64,000 nucleotides of DNA from Paraescarpia echinospica (taxonomy: Eukaryota; Annelida; Polychaeta; Sabellida; Siboglinidae), in assembly GCA_020002185.1 (NCBI GenBank), contig CM034544.1:4338632-4402631 (forward strand), in the 5' to 3' direction. The notes beneath the pieces were generated by a model, which ran no database searches, was not told the DNA's origin, and saw only the letters and a program-made list of their open reading frames with translations. Positions 52,921 through 63,865 of the stretch are shown here, piece after piece. The number at the start of each line of letters is the position of its first letter. Position 1 is the first letter of the stretch. The translations under genes were made by a program, and so were the position numbers.

Positions 52921-54939
52921 GTGCCCCAAATGACTCTCATTGGAACTCAAATCGAAGAACTAGACCTAGCCCTTTCTAAATTAGGTAACAAGATTAACAC
53001 ACATAATGTCATAATTACTGGCGATTTCAACCTCCCTAACATCAATTGGGAAATTCACCAAGTCACACCTAACAATGGATACAGTACAACTGCTGCCAAT
53101 AAACTACTCTCTCTTACAGAGGAACATGGACTGATCCAACATGTCAAGGAACCCACGCACAGACAGGGAAATGCCAACAATATTTTAGATCTTGTCTTCA
53201 CCAATAGACCTGGGTTAATAAAGAAGATAAATGTAGTAGACGGAATAGCAGACCATAGCACAGTCATCATTGATGTAAGCATCTCGCCCAAACGCAAACA
53301 TCGTCCGAAACGTAAAGTCTTCATTAGAAATAAAGCCGACAATATTAACATCCAGAAATCTCTTGAAAACTTTACACATGAATACTTCTCTCAAAACCAA
53401 AACATGACAGTCAATGACAAGTGGAATCTTGTTTCCACGAAAATCATCAACATTATGAATCAATATGTACCGCACCGTCTTACTACTTCAAGACACAATC
53501 TTCCCTGGTTCAATAAAGATTTAAAGAAAATGTGCAAAAGAAAGAAACAGCTATATAACAAAGCAAAAAGAACTAGAAATCCAGAAGACTGGAAAGAATT
53601 CTGTGACATCAGGAGAAACATGCATAAACACCTTCGTTCTGCTAGACTATCCTACATAAGTCAATTCCTGACAACAACAATAACAGAGAAACCTAAATCA
53701 TTTTGGAGCTTCATTTCTAAACTTAGACAGGATAACCAGGGTATTGGGGACCTTAACATTGCGGGTAACATCATTAGCGACGACAAAGCAGAAGCCTTAA
53801 ACAATCAGTTCCAAAGTGTTTTCACACACGAAGGAAATTCCACCCTACCAGATATGGCCAGAAGTCCACATGGAGAAATCCCCAAATTAAAAATTACACT
53901 TAAAGGAGTACTTGATCAACTTTCCAAAATTAACATTTCTAAATCGCAAGGACCAGATGGCATTCCACCATGGTTCTTAAACAGATATGCCTCTCATCTA
54001 GCACCAGTAATACATGACATTTTCCAATCATCTGTTGACTCTGGACAAGTCCCCAATACCTGGAAAGAAGCCAATGTAACAGCAATTTTTAAGAAAGGAA
54101 GTAGAGCAGAAACATCTAACTACAGACCAATATCCTTAACACCTGTGGTTTCTAAACTTCTTGAACACATCATACAAAGTCACATTATGAAACACCTTGA
54201 ACAGCACCACATTCTAACTGACCACCAACATGGCTTCCGTGCCAAAAGATCAACTGAAACACAATTAATTCAAACAATCCATGACATAAGCAAATCACTT
54301 GATGAGAAGAAATCTGTAGACATGACCATCCTTGACTTCACCAAAGCATTCGATAAAGTTCCACATAAAATACTAATCCACAAACTCAAACACTATGGCA
54401 TCACAGGCCCAATATCATCATGGATAAATAGCGTCCTTACAGGAAGAACTCAACAGGTTGTTATAAATGGATCTAAGTCAACATCAACTCAAGTCATTTC
54501 TGGGGTACCACAGGGCACAGTACTGGGGCCCCTACTTTTCCTACTTTACATAAATGACCTACCAAACAATCGTTCCTCAACTGTTCGCCTTTTGGCAGAC
54601 GACTGCATGTTATATTCACCGATTAAAACTGACCAAGACACATCTGTCCTCCAAAACGATCTGCTCAAACTTGAGAAATGGCAACAAACGTGGCTTATGA
54701 AATTCAACCCCACTAAATGTTATACAATGACAATAGTCTCAAGAAAACCGATACCAAATCTCTACACCTTCTGCGGACAACAACTTAAATCTGTTGAATC
54801 ACACTGTTATCTTGGCATACATATATCAAATACATTAAATTGGACAATACAAAGCAACTCAGTCACAAAAAAGCACAACAGACATTGGGAATTATTAGAA
54901 GAAATAAAAAAAAATGCCCAACCCAAATCAAGTCCATAG
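52921..54939 (+). CDS. LINE-E endonuclease C-part and reverse transcriptase
   Basis: 672-codon open frame. Endonuclease: IITGDFNLPNINW (~38-50, D and N of the catalytic set), NNILDLVFTN and IADHSTVIIDV (~115, the D-H pair). RT: NYRPISLTPVVSKLLEHII (~400), HGFRAKRSTETQLIQ, motif A DMTILDFTKAFDKVPH (~466-481), GVPQGTVLGPLLFLLYINDL (~527-546), motif C LLADDCMLY (~557-565), and NPTKCYTMTIVSRK, CYLGIHISNTLNW. The first ATG is within the protein; the true start is upstream. It ends by frameshift in the thumb region at about 54890. Confidence 0.9.
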   Translation: MPQMTLIGTQIEELDLALSKLGNKINTHNVIITGDFNLPNINWEIHQVTPNNGYSTTAANKLLSLTEEHGLIQHVKEPTHRQGNANNILDLVFTNRPGLIKKINVVDGIADHSTVIIDVSISPKRKHRPKRKVFIRNKADNINIQKSLENFTHEYFSQNQNMTVNDKWNLVSTKIINIMNQYVPHRLTTSRHNLPWFNKDLKKMCKRKKQLYNKAKRTRNPEDWKEFCDIRRNMHKHLRSARLSYISQFLTTTITEKPKSFWSFISKLRQDNQGIGDLNIAGNIISDDKAEALNNQFQSVFTHEGNSTLPDMARSPHGEIPKLKITLKGVLDQLSKINISKSQGPDGIPPWFLNRYASHLAPVIHDIFQSSVDSGQVPNTWKEANVTAIFKKGSRAETSNYRPISLTPVVSKLLEHIIQSHIMKHLEQHHILTDHQHGFRAKRSTETQLIQTIHDISKSLDEKKSVDMTILDFTKAFDKVPHKILIHKLKHYGITGPISSWINSVLTGRTQQVVINGSKSTSTQVISGVPQGTVLGPLLFLLYINDLPNNRSSTVRLLADDCMLYSPIKTDQDTSVLQNDLLKLEKWQQTWLMKFNPTKCYTMTIVSRKPIPNLYTFCGQQLKSVESHCYLGIHISNTLNWTIQSNSVTKKHNRHWELLEEIKKNAQPKSSP

Positions 54940-55397
54940 CCTACACAACCCTTGTCCGCCCTATAGTTGAATATGCGTCGGCATCATGGGATCCACATTG
55001 CCTATGAAATATCAAACTCATAGAAAGAACCCAGAGACAAGCCGCCAGAATTTGTAAGAACAACTATTCTAGAGAGCCAGGAACGGTAACACAATTCCTT
55101 AAAGATCTCCAGTGGGACACCCTCCACTCAAGAAGAAAAATCCAAAGACTTAGCATATTATATAAAATGGAACATAACCTCATAGATATCCCACTAGATC
55201 AATATATCAAACGCAACACCAGATGCTCACGTAAACATGATAAACAGTTGGTACAAATCAGGCATTCGACAAACATATTTGGAAACAGCTTTTTCCCAGT
55301 CACAATAAAAGAGTGGAATTCTCTACCTCCAAGCATTGTATCAAGTACATCACTGAATTCATTCCAGATTAGTCTAGCCCAACATGTAACAAATTAA
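54940..55397 (+). CDS. LINE-E C-terminal block (continues in other frame)
   Basis: Text in the next frame: TLVRPIVEYASASWDPHCL then a stop, RTQRQAARICKNNYSREPG, LQWDTLHSRRKIQRLSILYK and, at 55167-55397, NIFGNSFFPVTIKEWNSLPP followed by SLAQHVTN and stop. This is the usual LINE C-terminus with the F-F-P-V-T-I-x-x-W-N-x-L-P motif. Confidence 0.85.
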
Positions 55398-55485
55398 TCC
55401 ATAAGAGCCACCATGCGCACTGGCATGATGTGTCCATAGGACATTTTGCCAGTCAAAATACAGATACAGATACAGATACAGAATA

Positions 55486-55786
55486 GTGAGGTTTGAATCG
55501 CCATCTAAGCACATTTTTAAATAATCAAAATCGAGCTACATTTTTTCCAAGGACACATATAATAGTTTTTAACGGCAATTTGCCTTTCGCTGCGTCACAA
55601 CTAACCGGGAAGTTACGTGTGTACGCAGTAGCAGTGAGGTGTTCTAGAATCTAGATTAAGTTGGTGTATCCAATAATAGTAATCATTTATGGTGAATATA
55701 AGAATAACGGTAGGTTTATAATATCCAGTTTTGAACAATCGTAGCGGTGTGCGGCGGTCAGTCGTAGGCCAGTCACAAGCTTATGT
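55486..55786. other. Non-coding stretch
   Basis: No recognised feature between the LINE-E tail and the SINE. Confidence 0.6.
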
Positions 55787-56115
55787 AGAGCGCAGTAGCG
55801 CAGCAGTAAGAGCTCCGGACTCTCAACTGACAGAATGTGGGTTCCGATCCAGTGCGGCGGTGTCAAACCTTGGGCAAGTTCGTTACTCTACATTGCTTCA
55901 GTTCACTCAGCTGTATGAATGAGTACCTGGCGATAGACAGTGGTGGATATTTATGTACGAATAGTATTCGCGCATTAATTGCAGTGTGGCTGAATACTTC
56001 CCAGAGAAGTCGAGATGGTGTTCGATTAAACAGGTCTGCCAGGGATTAAAGTGTAAACCGCTATGAGCAGTCCTGAGGACTGGATATTGCGCTATATAAG
56101 ATCTTACCTTTACGA
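55787..56115 (+). mobile_element. tRNA-derived SINE, copy 2
   Basis: A box TAGCGCAGCAGT at 55796-55807, B-box-like GGTTCCGATCC at 55840-55850, body CAGCTGTATGAATGAGTACC, and 3' part GTGTAAACCGCTATGAGCAG and GCGCTATATAAGATCTTACC. Collinear with copy 1 at 4991-5290 apart from a short extra segment near 56025-56045. The A box here is closer to the consensus. Confidence 0.85.
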
Positions 56116-57660
56116 TCATACACGATTGGACTACGAACGTCGAGATGCGTCGCAGCGTAGACAATCGGGCGGTGTGCAGCTAGCTACATTAAATTTGTTG
56201 CCGCGCCGACACTTAAAAGGTGAACAATTTGCGAATTTTCCCCGAGTATCGACGCTTAGCGCGGCTTCGGTAGCTCGCTCGCTACTCGTGCCGTTAGTTG
56301 TTTCTAATATTTGTGTCGATGCGTATGCAAGATATTTCGGCATACTGTGTTTCCTAATTGCAAACAAATATGATCTACACAGCAAATAGTATTGTATTGA
56401 TAACTTGTAGCTAATAATTTGAGTATTTGTTTACCGTTAAAAGTGGATCTCCCCGTCGCGATAAAATAGACTGATCCACACAACCTTAGCAATGGGCGCT
56501 AGTACAAGTCGATCTTTGGTGTGAGGGGCGCGCGATACCCGTCGTTAACTGACATTTTGCTAAACATTCTTTGTGCTGTTTTTGCTGTTTGTTATCCCAC
56601 TTTACACGATCGAATATGTTTTATGTATACTGTAACATGTATGTGTTGTGTTAAAAACGATTAGGGAATTACGAAATATAGTAAATAACAGGAATGTCGG
56701 CAAACGGCGCTGATACGCCCATGTCCGACCGGCGATAATAATGACGTTGGCGTGTCGTTGCTATTTAGGCCGACTTTCAAATTGCGCATACGCGATCTAC
56801 GGATACGCATGGGAAATTGTATTTATTAAATAATATATATTTACTATACTTTGGAATTAATGTACATATATACGTTATATGTCAAATTAAAGCAAAGATA
56901 ATATCATATAATAAAGTAGTGTCGATGGTGGAATGCAAGGCGGGCCGAGATCGACGACATTTAGTTATAAGAACGTATGCTGGTTGTTCCTTTTGTTATG
57001 TGACCAAATAATTTTAAAATGTACACTAATATATTTTAAAACGAATATCAAAATTTACAAAATTACAAAGAAACAGTGTTTGTGTTAAATATTCGACTAC
57101 AGATAGTTTAAATTTAATATTATTTTATACAAAACAGTTATATTTATAACAACGTAAGCTATATTTCTTACAGAACTTAACTCTCTAACTAAAGTACATT
57201 AGAAATATCCCATTATTTCTTCATGTAATTACTCTATTATGTTATAATGGTTGTTCTGGTTTCAGGTCCAGAACAGTTTTAGTTTTGAAAAATTTCCCAG
57301 ACTCAAGGTGATCAGGGAAAGGAAACACATTCATAAAAAGTCACATAAAACCCAAACAACATGACGTAGACCAATGAAACTTGTTTTAATGTCCACATAT
57401 AAAATTTATCTTCCAGGTGTTCATCTATTTATTTGCGTCAGTTATAGTTTTCAATTTTGTGCTTGTCTCCTGCCAAGTGCTAAACTGCTAAAACCTCATT
57501 TTGAAAACATGATATCTCGAAAACTATCATTCACACCCATATCATATTTTGCGTACTAAATGTATATGTTGTTGTCCTTGGACAGGTGTAATATTATGAG
57601 ATTCAAGATATTAATTTTAAAATATATTAGGTCAAAAATTGTGTTTTATAACAAAATGCT
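56116..57660. other. Non-coding stretch, 1.5 kb
   Basis: No gene recognised. Poorly supported short ORFs only. Confidence 0.55.
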
Positions 57661-57669
57661 TGCCCGATC

Positions 57670-57876
57670 CTACATTGGAAGCAAAATAGGTGAGTTAGAG
57701 GTTTGCTGGAATGCCTTCAATGTTACTGTTGATCGCACATATTTCATAAAATAGTCCACATCCGTTGGTCTGCCACTGGACAATAGTTCTTTCCTGTCGT
57801 GTTCTTTGTCATCGTCACATTGACAATGTGGAGTCACGCGCTGATCGTAAAAGACGCTTTGTGCACTATCGTACAA
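57670..57876 (-). other. Coding-like island, unidentified
   Basis: Minus-strand text DSAQSVFYDQRVTPHCQCDD, KELLSSGRPTDVDYFMKYVR and TLKAFQQTSNSP has protein-like composition. A GT-like donor (GTGAGTTAGAG on the plus strand is the wrong orientation) is not clear. It may be a TE scrap or an exon; no family recognised. Confidence 0.3.
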
Positions 57877-57929
57877 TTGAGATGCTGCTGGGAGCCAATG
57901 CGCTCGTTTCTATGGTGAGCCATATGCGC

Positions 57930-58150
57930 GGATTCAGGGTGCAAGGGTGTAACTGCCACTGGAATTTCGCTGAAGGCAGACATAATTATGGTTCTGCCCC
58001 CCTCCCCCGAATACATTTGAGCGTACATTTGGGTTTTTGGCGACCGTCAAGGGGCAAAACGAAGTATTCTGGAATTCATAAGGTGTTTTTTTCATGGCGA
58101 GTGTCAATGGGGTGCAACTGGGGGTTTCTGATGAGCTTCAACAATGCTGA
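57930..58150. repeat. Relic related to the 47.1-kb repeat, reverse orientation
   Basis: GGGGTGCAACTGGGGGTTTC and AGGGTGCAAGGGTGTAACTG resemble the reverse complement of the 47092-47430 unit. Too diverged to define copies exactly. Confidence 0.4.
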
Positions 58151-58774
58151 ACATCGCCGCAAACAATATTCACACCGCCACCGCCGTCTTCGATGTCATC
58201 AGTCGAGAGCCGCGTTAGGCTAAATTGCCGCGCCGCGATGCAGAATAATAATTGTCAACAAACCCCCCCCCTCCCCCCGTCTTTCGATGTCATGACCCCT
58301 CAGCGGAGCGGGATGGCGTTGAAGCTCATGTTCTCAGGTCCCACAATATTAATTTCGTTCCCGCGCCAGACGACTTCGTGACGCCTTCTTGACCGATTTG
58401 CATAAATTTACCAGAGGTGAAGTGGAGCTGCTTCTGAAGTTTGGAGTTCACCAAGTCGTGTTCACGGTAAACACGAGGTGATTAGATCGCAGCATAATTG
58501 TCCTGGTCGACTGCGTGAACTCGGCACGAAGAGAGTTTGGCTCGAGTCACGTCGTTTGAATGTTGCCGTCAGATGACACCACTGCACTTCGGCGACATAG
58601 CCTGGATTGACGTGCGCCATTAAAGTCTGTCATACACGTCACGACACCAATCATCTGCAACAATTCGTATTGACTTCGCCAATGATTTTACGATAGTCTT
58701 TATCCAGCCTTTATCGCGTCGCAGAATATTAAATAAGTTTGATATTAAAAAGAAATCATCGGCGAACATTGTTG
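58151..58774. other. Non-coding stretch
   Basis: A poly-C/CCCCC tract near 58262-58280. No gene recognised. Confidence 0.55.
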
Positions 58775-60948
58775 CGTCACGAGGAAGACACGTGTGTCTA
58801 TGTACACGACCACTGTCCTCTTGAACGTGCTTGTCACTGTCACATGCATGTAATATGAGACCATAAAGAGAAGCAACATGAGGAAGACACGTGTGTCTAT
58901 GTACACGACCACTGTCCTCTTGAACGTGCTTGTCACTGTCACATGCATGTAATATGAGGCCATGAAGAGAAGCAACATGAGGAAGACACGTGTGTCTGTG
59001 TACACGACCACTGTCCTCTTGAACGTGCTTGTCACTGTCACATGCATGTAATATGAGGCCATAAAGAGAAGCAACACGAGGAAGACACGATTGTCTGTGT
59101 ACGACCACTGTCTGTTGAACGTGCTTGTCACTGTCACATGCGTAATATGAGGCCATAAGAGAGAAACGCAGCGCGAGGAAGACACGTGTGTCTATGTACA
59201 CGACCACTGTCCTGTTGAACGTGCTTGTCACTGTCACATGCATGTAATATGAGGCCATAAAGAGAAGCAACACGAGGAAGACACGTGTGTCTATGTACAC
59301 GATCACTGTCCTCTTGAACGTGCTTGTCACTGTCACATGCATGTAATATGAGGCCATAAAGAGAAGCAGCGCGAGGAAGACACGTGTGTCTATGTACACG
59401 ATCACTGTCCTCTTGAACGTGCTTGTCACTGTCACATGCATGTAATATGAGACCATAAAGAGAAGCAACACGAGGAAGACACGTGTGTCTATGTACACGA
59501 TCACTGTCCTCTTGAACGTGCTTGTCACTGTCACATGCATGTAATATGAGGCCATAAAGAGAAGCAGCGCGAGGAAGACACGTGTGTCTATGTACACGAC
59601 CACTGTCCTGTTGAACGTGCTTGTCACTGTCACATGCATGTAATATGAGGCCATAAAGAGAAGCAACACGAGGAAGACACGTGTGTCTATGTACACGACC
59701 ACTGTCATCTTGAACGTGCTTGTCACTGTCACATGCATGTAATATGAGGCCATAAAGAGAAGCAGCGCGAGGAAGACACGTGTGTCTATGTACACGACCA
59801 CTGTCCTGTTGAACGTGCTTGTCACTGTCACATGCATGTAATATGAGGCCATAAAGAGAAGCAACATGAGGAAGACACGTGTGTCTATGTACACGATCAC
59901 TGTCCTCTTGAACGTGCTTGTCACTGTCACATGCATGTAATATGAGGCCATAAAGAGAAGCAACATGAGGAAGACACGTGTGTCTATGTACACGACCACT
60001 GTCCTCTTGAACGTGCTTGTCACTGTCACATGCATGTAATATGAGGCCATAAAGAGAAGCAATATGAGGAAGACACGTGTGTCTATGTACACGACCACTG
60101 TCCTCTTGAACGTGCTTGTCACTGTCACATGCATGCAATATGAGGCCATAAAGAGAAGCAACACGAGGAAGACACGTGTGTCTGTGTACACGACCACTGT
60201 CCTCGTGAACGTGCTTGTCACTGTCACATGCATGTAATATGAGGCCATAAAGAGAAGCAACATGAGGAAGACACGTGTGTCTGCGTACACGACCACTGTC
60301 CTCTTGAACGTGCTTGTCACTGTCACATGCATGTAATATGAGGCCATAAAGAGAAGCAACATGAGGAAGACACGTGTGTCTATGTACACGACCACTGTCC
60401 TCTTGAACGTGCTTGTCACTGTCACATGCATGTAATATGAGGCCATAAAGAGAAGCAACACGAGGAAGACACGTGTGTCTATGTACACGACCACTGTCCC
60501 CTTGAACGTGTTTGTCACTGTCACATGCATGTAATATGAGGTCATAAAGAGAAGCAACACGAGGAAGACACGTGTGTCTATGTACACGACCACTGTCCTC
60601 TTGAACGTGCCTGTCACTGTCACATGCATGTAATATGAGGTCATAAAGAGAAGCAACATAAGGAAGACACGTGTGTCTATGTACACGACCACTGTCCTCT
60701 TGAACGTGCCTGTCACTGTCACATGCATGTAATATGAGGTCATAAAGAGAAGCAACACGAGGAAGACACGTGTGTCTATGTACACGACCACTGTCCTCTT
60801 GAACGTGCTTGTCACTGTCACATGCATGTAATATGAGGCCATAAAGAGAAGCAACACGAGGGAGACACGTGTGTCTGTGTACACGGCCACTGTCCTCTTG
60901 AACGTGCTTGTCATTGCCACATGCATGTAATATGAGGTCATAAAGAGA
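58775..60948. repeat. 99-bp minisatellite, about 22 copies, runs into gap
   Basis: Unit of 99 bp containing GGAAGACACGTGTGTCTATG, TACACGACCACTGTCCTCTT, GAACGTGCTTGTCACTGTCA, CATGCATGTAATATGAGGCC and ATAAAGAGAAGCAACA. Variation is low, chiefly ACGACC/ACGATC, CAACA/CAGCG and GGCC/GGTC. The period is a multiple of 3, so the minus strand carries a repeated 33-residue open frame; it is probably non-coding. The array is cut by the gap at 60949. Confidence 0.97.
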
Positions 60949-61948
60949 NNNNNNNNNNNNNNNNNNNNNNNNNNNNNNNNNNNNNNNNNNNNNNNNNNNN
61001 NNNNNNNNNNNNNNNNNNNNNNNNNNNNNNNNNNNNNNNNNNNNNNNNNNNNNNNNNNNNNNNNNNNNNNNNNNNNNNNNNNNNNNNNNNNNNNNNNNNN
61101 NNNNNNNNNNNNNNNNNNNNNNNNNNNNNNNNNNNNNNNNNNNNNNNNNNNNNNNNNNNNNNNNNNNNNNNNNNNNNNNNNNNNNNNNNNNNNNNNNNNN
61201 NNNNNNNNNNNNNNNNNNNNNNNNNNNNNNNNNNNNNNNNNNNNNNNNNNNNNNNNNNNNNNNNNNNNNNNNNNNNNNNNNNNNNNNNNNNNNNNNNNNN
61301 NNNNNNNNNNNNNNNNNNNNNNNNNNNNNNNNNNNNNNNNNNNNNNNNNNNNNNNNNNNNNNNNNNNNNNNNNNNNNNNNNNNNNNNNNNNNNNNNNNNN
61401 NNNNNNNNNNNNNNNNNNNNNNNNNNNNNNNNNNNNNNNNNNNNNNNNNNNNNNNNNNNNNNNNNNNNNNNNNNNNNNNNNNNNNNNNNNNNNNNNNNNN
61501 NNNNNNNNNNNNNNNNNNNNNNNNNNNNNNNNNNNNNNNNNNNNNNNNNNNNNNNNNNNNNNNNNNNNNNNNNNNNNNNNNNNNNNNNNNNNNNNNNNNN
61601 NNNNNNNNNNNNNNNNNNNNNNNNNNNNNNNNNNNNNNNNNNNNNNNNNNNNNNNNNNNNNNNNNNNNNNNNNNNNNNNNNNNNNNNNNNNNNNNNNNNN
61701 NNNNNNNNNNNNNNNNNNNNNNNNNNNNNNNNNNNNNNNNNNNNNNNNNNNNNNNNNNNNNNNNNNNNNNNNNNNNNNNNNNNNNNNNNNNNNNNNNNNN
61801 NNNNNNNNNNNNNNNNNNNNNNNNNNNNNNNNNNNNNNNNNNNNNNNNNNNNNNNNNNNNNNNNNNNNNNNNNNNNNNNNNNNNNNNNNNNNNNNNNNNN
61901 NNNNNNNNNNNNNNNNNNNNNNNNNNNNNNNNNNNNNNNNNNNNNNNN
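60949..61948. other. Assembly gap (1000 N)
   Basis: Exactly 1000 N, probably a placeholder caused by the 99-bp array. It hides the RT part of LINE-F. Confidence 1.
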
Positions 61949-62735
61949 TATTCCTTTCTGATTTTACTTTTATGGAAAAATGTATCTGGTTGTGATCACT
62001 ACTCCCCAGTGGCTCACATATCTTGACATTGTCAAGTAATTCATTCTGTGAGGACAAAACTATATCTAACACATTCTCACCCCTGGTTGGTTCTAGCACA
62101 TGTTGAGAAAGGAAAGTATCTTGAACTAAAACTAAAAACTTGTGGTTCTCACTCCCCATACTCTGTAGAGATTTCCATTGTATATGCCCGTGGTTAAAAT
62201 CCCCCATAATAATACAGTCCCATTTGCTCACTTCCCTTATAGCGTTTTGTATTTTGTAATTCACTTATATGCTTATGTTTGGACTTCGATAAACTAACCC
62301 AACTGTTAACGTTAAGTTTCCTGTAACTACGTTACACCAAACAGCTTCTTCGCAATCTGCTTCTCTTTCTAATTTTATTTCATAAGCCTGGATAGATTCT
62401 TTAATATATAAAATAACTCCACCTCCCTTTCTTCCTATTCTATCTTTCCTAAACATTCCATATCCTGTCAGTCCCATTTCGGCATCTGATATATCGGTGG
62501 TGGTCCAGGATTCGGTTATACCTATTATGTGAGGGTCAATATATTCTACTATAATGTTTAGTTTATTTCTTTTGTTTATTATACTCCTTGCATTTAAACA
62601 AAGACATTTATATCCAGCTTCAGAAGAGTTTTCCAGACTGTTCTTTGCTGATTTAGTTATGCTGTCGTTATCTATGCCTCCAGTTTCAGGCTTTTCTGTG
62701 AGTCCCCCCTGCGAATCTAGTTTAAATAGATGCAA
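61949..62735 (-). pseudogene. LINE-F ORF2 endonuclease, interrupted by the gap
   Basis: Minus-strand AP-like endonuclease: CLNARSIINKRNKL (~62600), GITESWTTTDIS, GRKGGGVILYIK, VGLVYRSPN, an in-frame TAA near 62267 (after SPNISI), then CIIMGDFNHGHIQW, NVLDIVLSSQNELL and EPLGSSDHNQIHFSIKV at the gap edge. The catalytic set (N, E, D/N, D-H) is present in sequence. CR1-type LINE. RT must lie in the gap or beyond, and the sequence past the gap is a minisatellite, so it may be lost. Confidence 0.85.
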
Positions 62736-62779
62736 CCTGTCCCACTCTCAACAGATCACAGCAGGTTCTGTGCTGCCCC

Positions 62780-63848
62780 CTTTCCACTAAGATAGAGGCT
62801 ATCTCTCATATACATATCTTCCCTCCCAACAAAGTATCCCCATAAATCTATGAATCCCACGCCCTCTTCTTCACACATCTGTTCAACTAGTGCGTTGATC
62901 GCCATCCTCTTGCAGTTTCTATACGTTGCCCTCTTCCTCCCATTACTTGGAAAATTCCTGACAGAATAATCTGTTCAAGTCTTGTCTTCTTTAGCTTCCT
63001 CGCTAACTGTCTATGCTTCTGTATTATCCCAGTTGTTCCCTCCATGTCTGCTGTATTTGTTCTTACATGTACCAGTATAGACCCCCCTTGCCATGTCCCA
63101 ATACCTTCTCTACTCTGTCAGTCACATGTTCAATCCTAGCCACCCTCTCTTTCCTCACTGCCCCCTCAATCACTGCCTTAGAGTAGCTCCTTCTTCGGTT
63201 TGCATCTGTCTGGTTGTTGTTTTTTCCTCTTGTCGTCTTCTCTTCTGTAACATTCTTTTCCGATCCATTCTTTCCTGTCGCTTTTTCTCTTGTCACCTTT
63301 CCTCCTGTCAGCGTCCCTTTTATTGACTTCTCTTCTATCACATTTGCTCTCACTTCCTTTCGTCCCTTCATCTTCCTCCCATATCATTTTCTTCTCTCCA
63401 CTCCCGTCCCATCTTCCCTCCATCCTTCTCTACGGTCACTTTCTCCCCTGTCACCTTCACGCTTGTCACGTTTTCTGTTGTCGATTTTCCAATTTCTTCC
63501 CCTCCAATCACCTTCCCTCCTCTCAATCTCCTTTCCTCAGTTTTCTTGCCACTGCTATTCTCCTTCAGTCTTGCAGTATTCTCACCTCTCTCCCTGTCGT
63601 CTCTCTCCATTCGACCAGTCACCTTGCTAATTCCCATCTCCATGCCCTTCACAATATCTGTCAACCTAACTATCTCCTTCTGCAGACACTCCACCTTCCA
63701 ACAACCAGTGCACTGAAAGGTGAATCCTTCCTCCATGGTTTCTGCCCATGACTTCCCACTACCGGACAATGCAAAATCTACCCAGCTGAGGCAGTGATCG
63801 CACACCAAGTGTCGCTTTGCCTTGACTTGCCGCTTGCAAGGCGCCATA
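62780..63848 (-). pseudogene. LINE-F ORF1: Zn-finger, coiled coil, SGNH-like C-terminus (frame-broken)
   Basis: Starts MAPCKRQVKAKRHLVCDHCL at 63847, followed by FTFQCTGCWKVECLQKE: a C-x2-C...C-x2-C zinc finger joined to a coiled-coil-like helix (EIVRLTDIVKGMEMG). The middle is highly charged (Lys/Glu-rich). After frameshifts (63368-63423 and near 63075) the text ILVHVRTNTADMEGTT, LKKTRLEQIILSGIF, FIDLWGYFVGREDMY and RDSLYLSGKGA follows, i.e. SGNH/esterase-like blocks (usual HVGTND, ISG, DGLHLN), as known from CR1 ORF1 proteins. Non-functional in this copy. Confidence 0.75.
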
Positions 63849-63865
63849 TCCCTATCAGAATTTAT

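Larger units (their letters stand above)
51824..55485 (+). mobile_element. LINE-E, near full-length LINE with PHD-finger N-terminal region
   Basis: Plus-strand LINE: N-terminal region with 2A-like motif and two PHD-like fingers (51824-52660), endonuclease and RT (about 52600-54939) and C-terminal block (54900-55397), then 3'UTR and (ATACAG)n tail at 55456-55482. Frameshifts near 52650, 52915 and 54890 and an in-frame TAG near 52702 (CGTES-stop) inactivate it. Confidence 0.88.

Noticed and set aside
56131..56389. Overlapping ~85-108 codon frames on both strands
   Set aside because: Short, overlapping, no recognisable motifs, no conservation evidence.
58620..62264. 1214-codon open frame on the minus strand
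   Set aside because: It joins a LINE-F endonuclease fragment to a 99-bp minisatellite through 1000 N. The fusion is an artefact.
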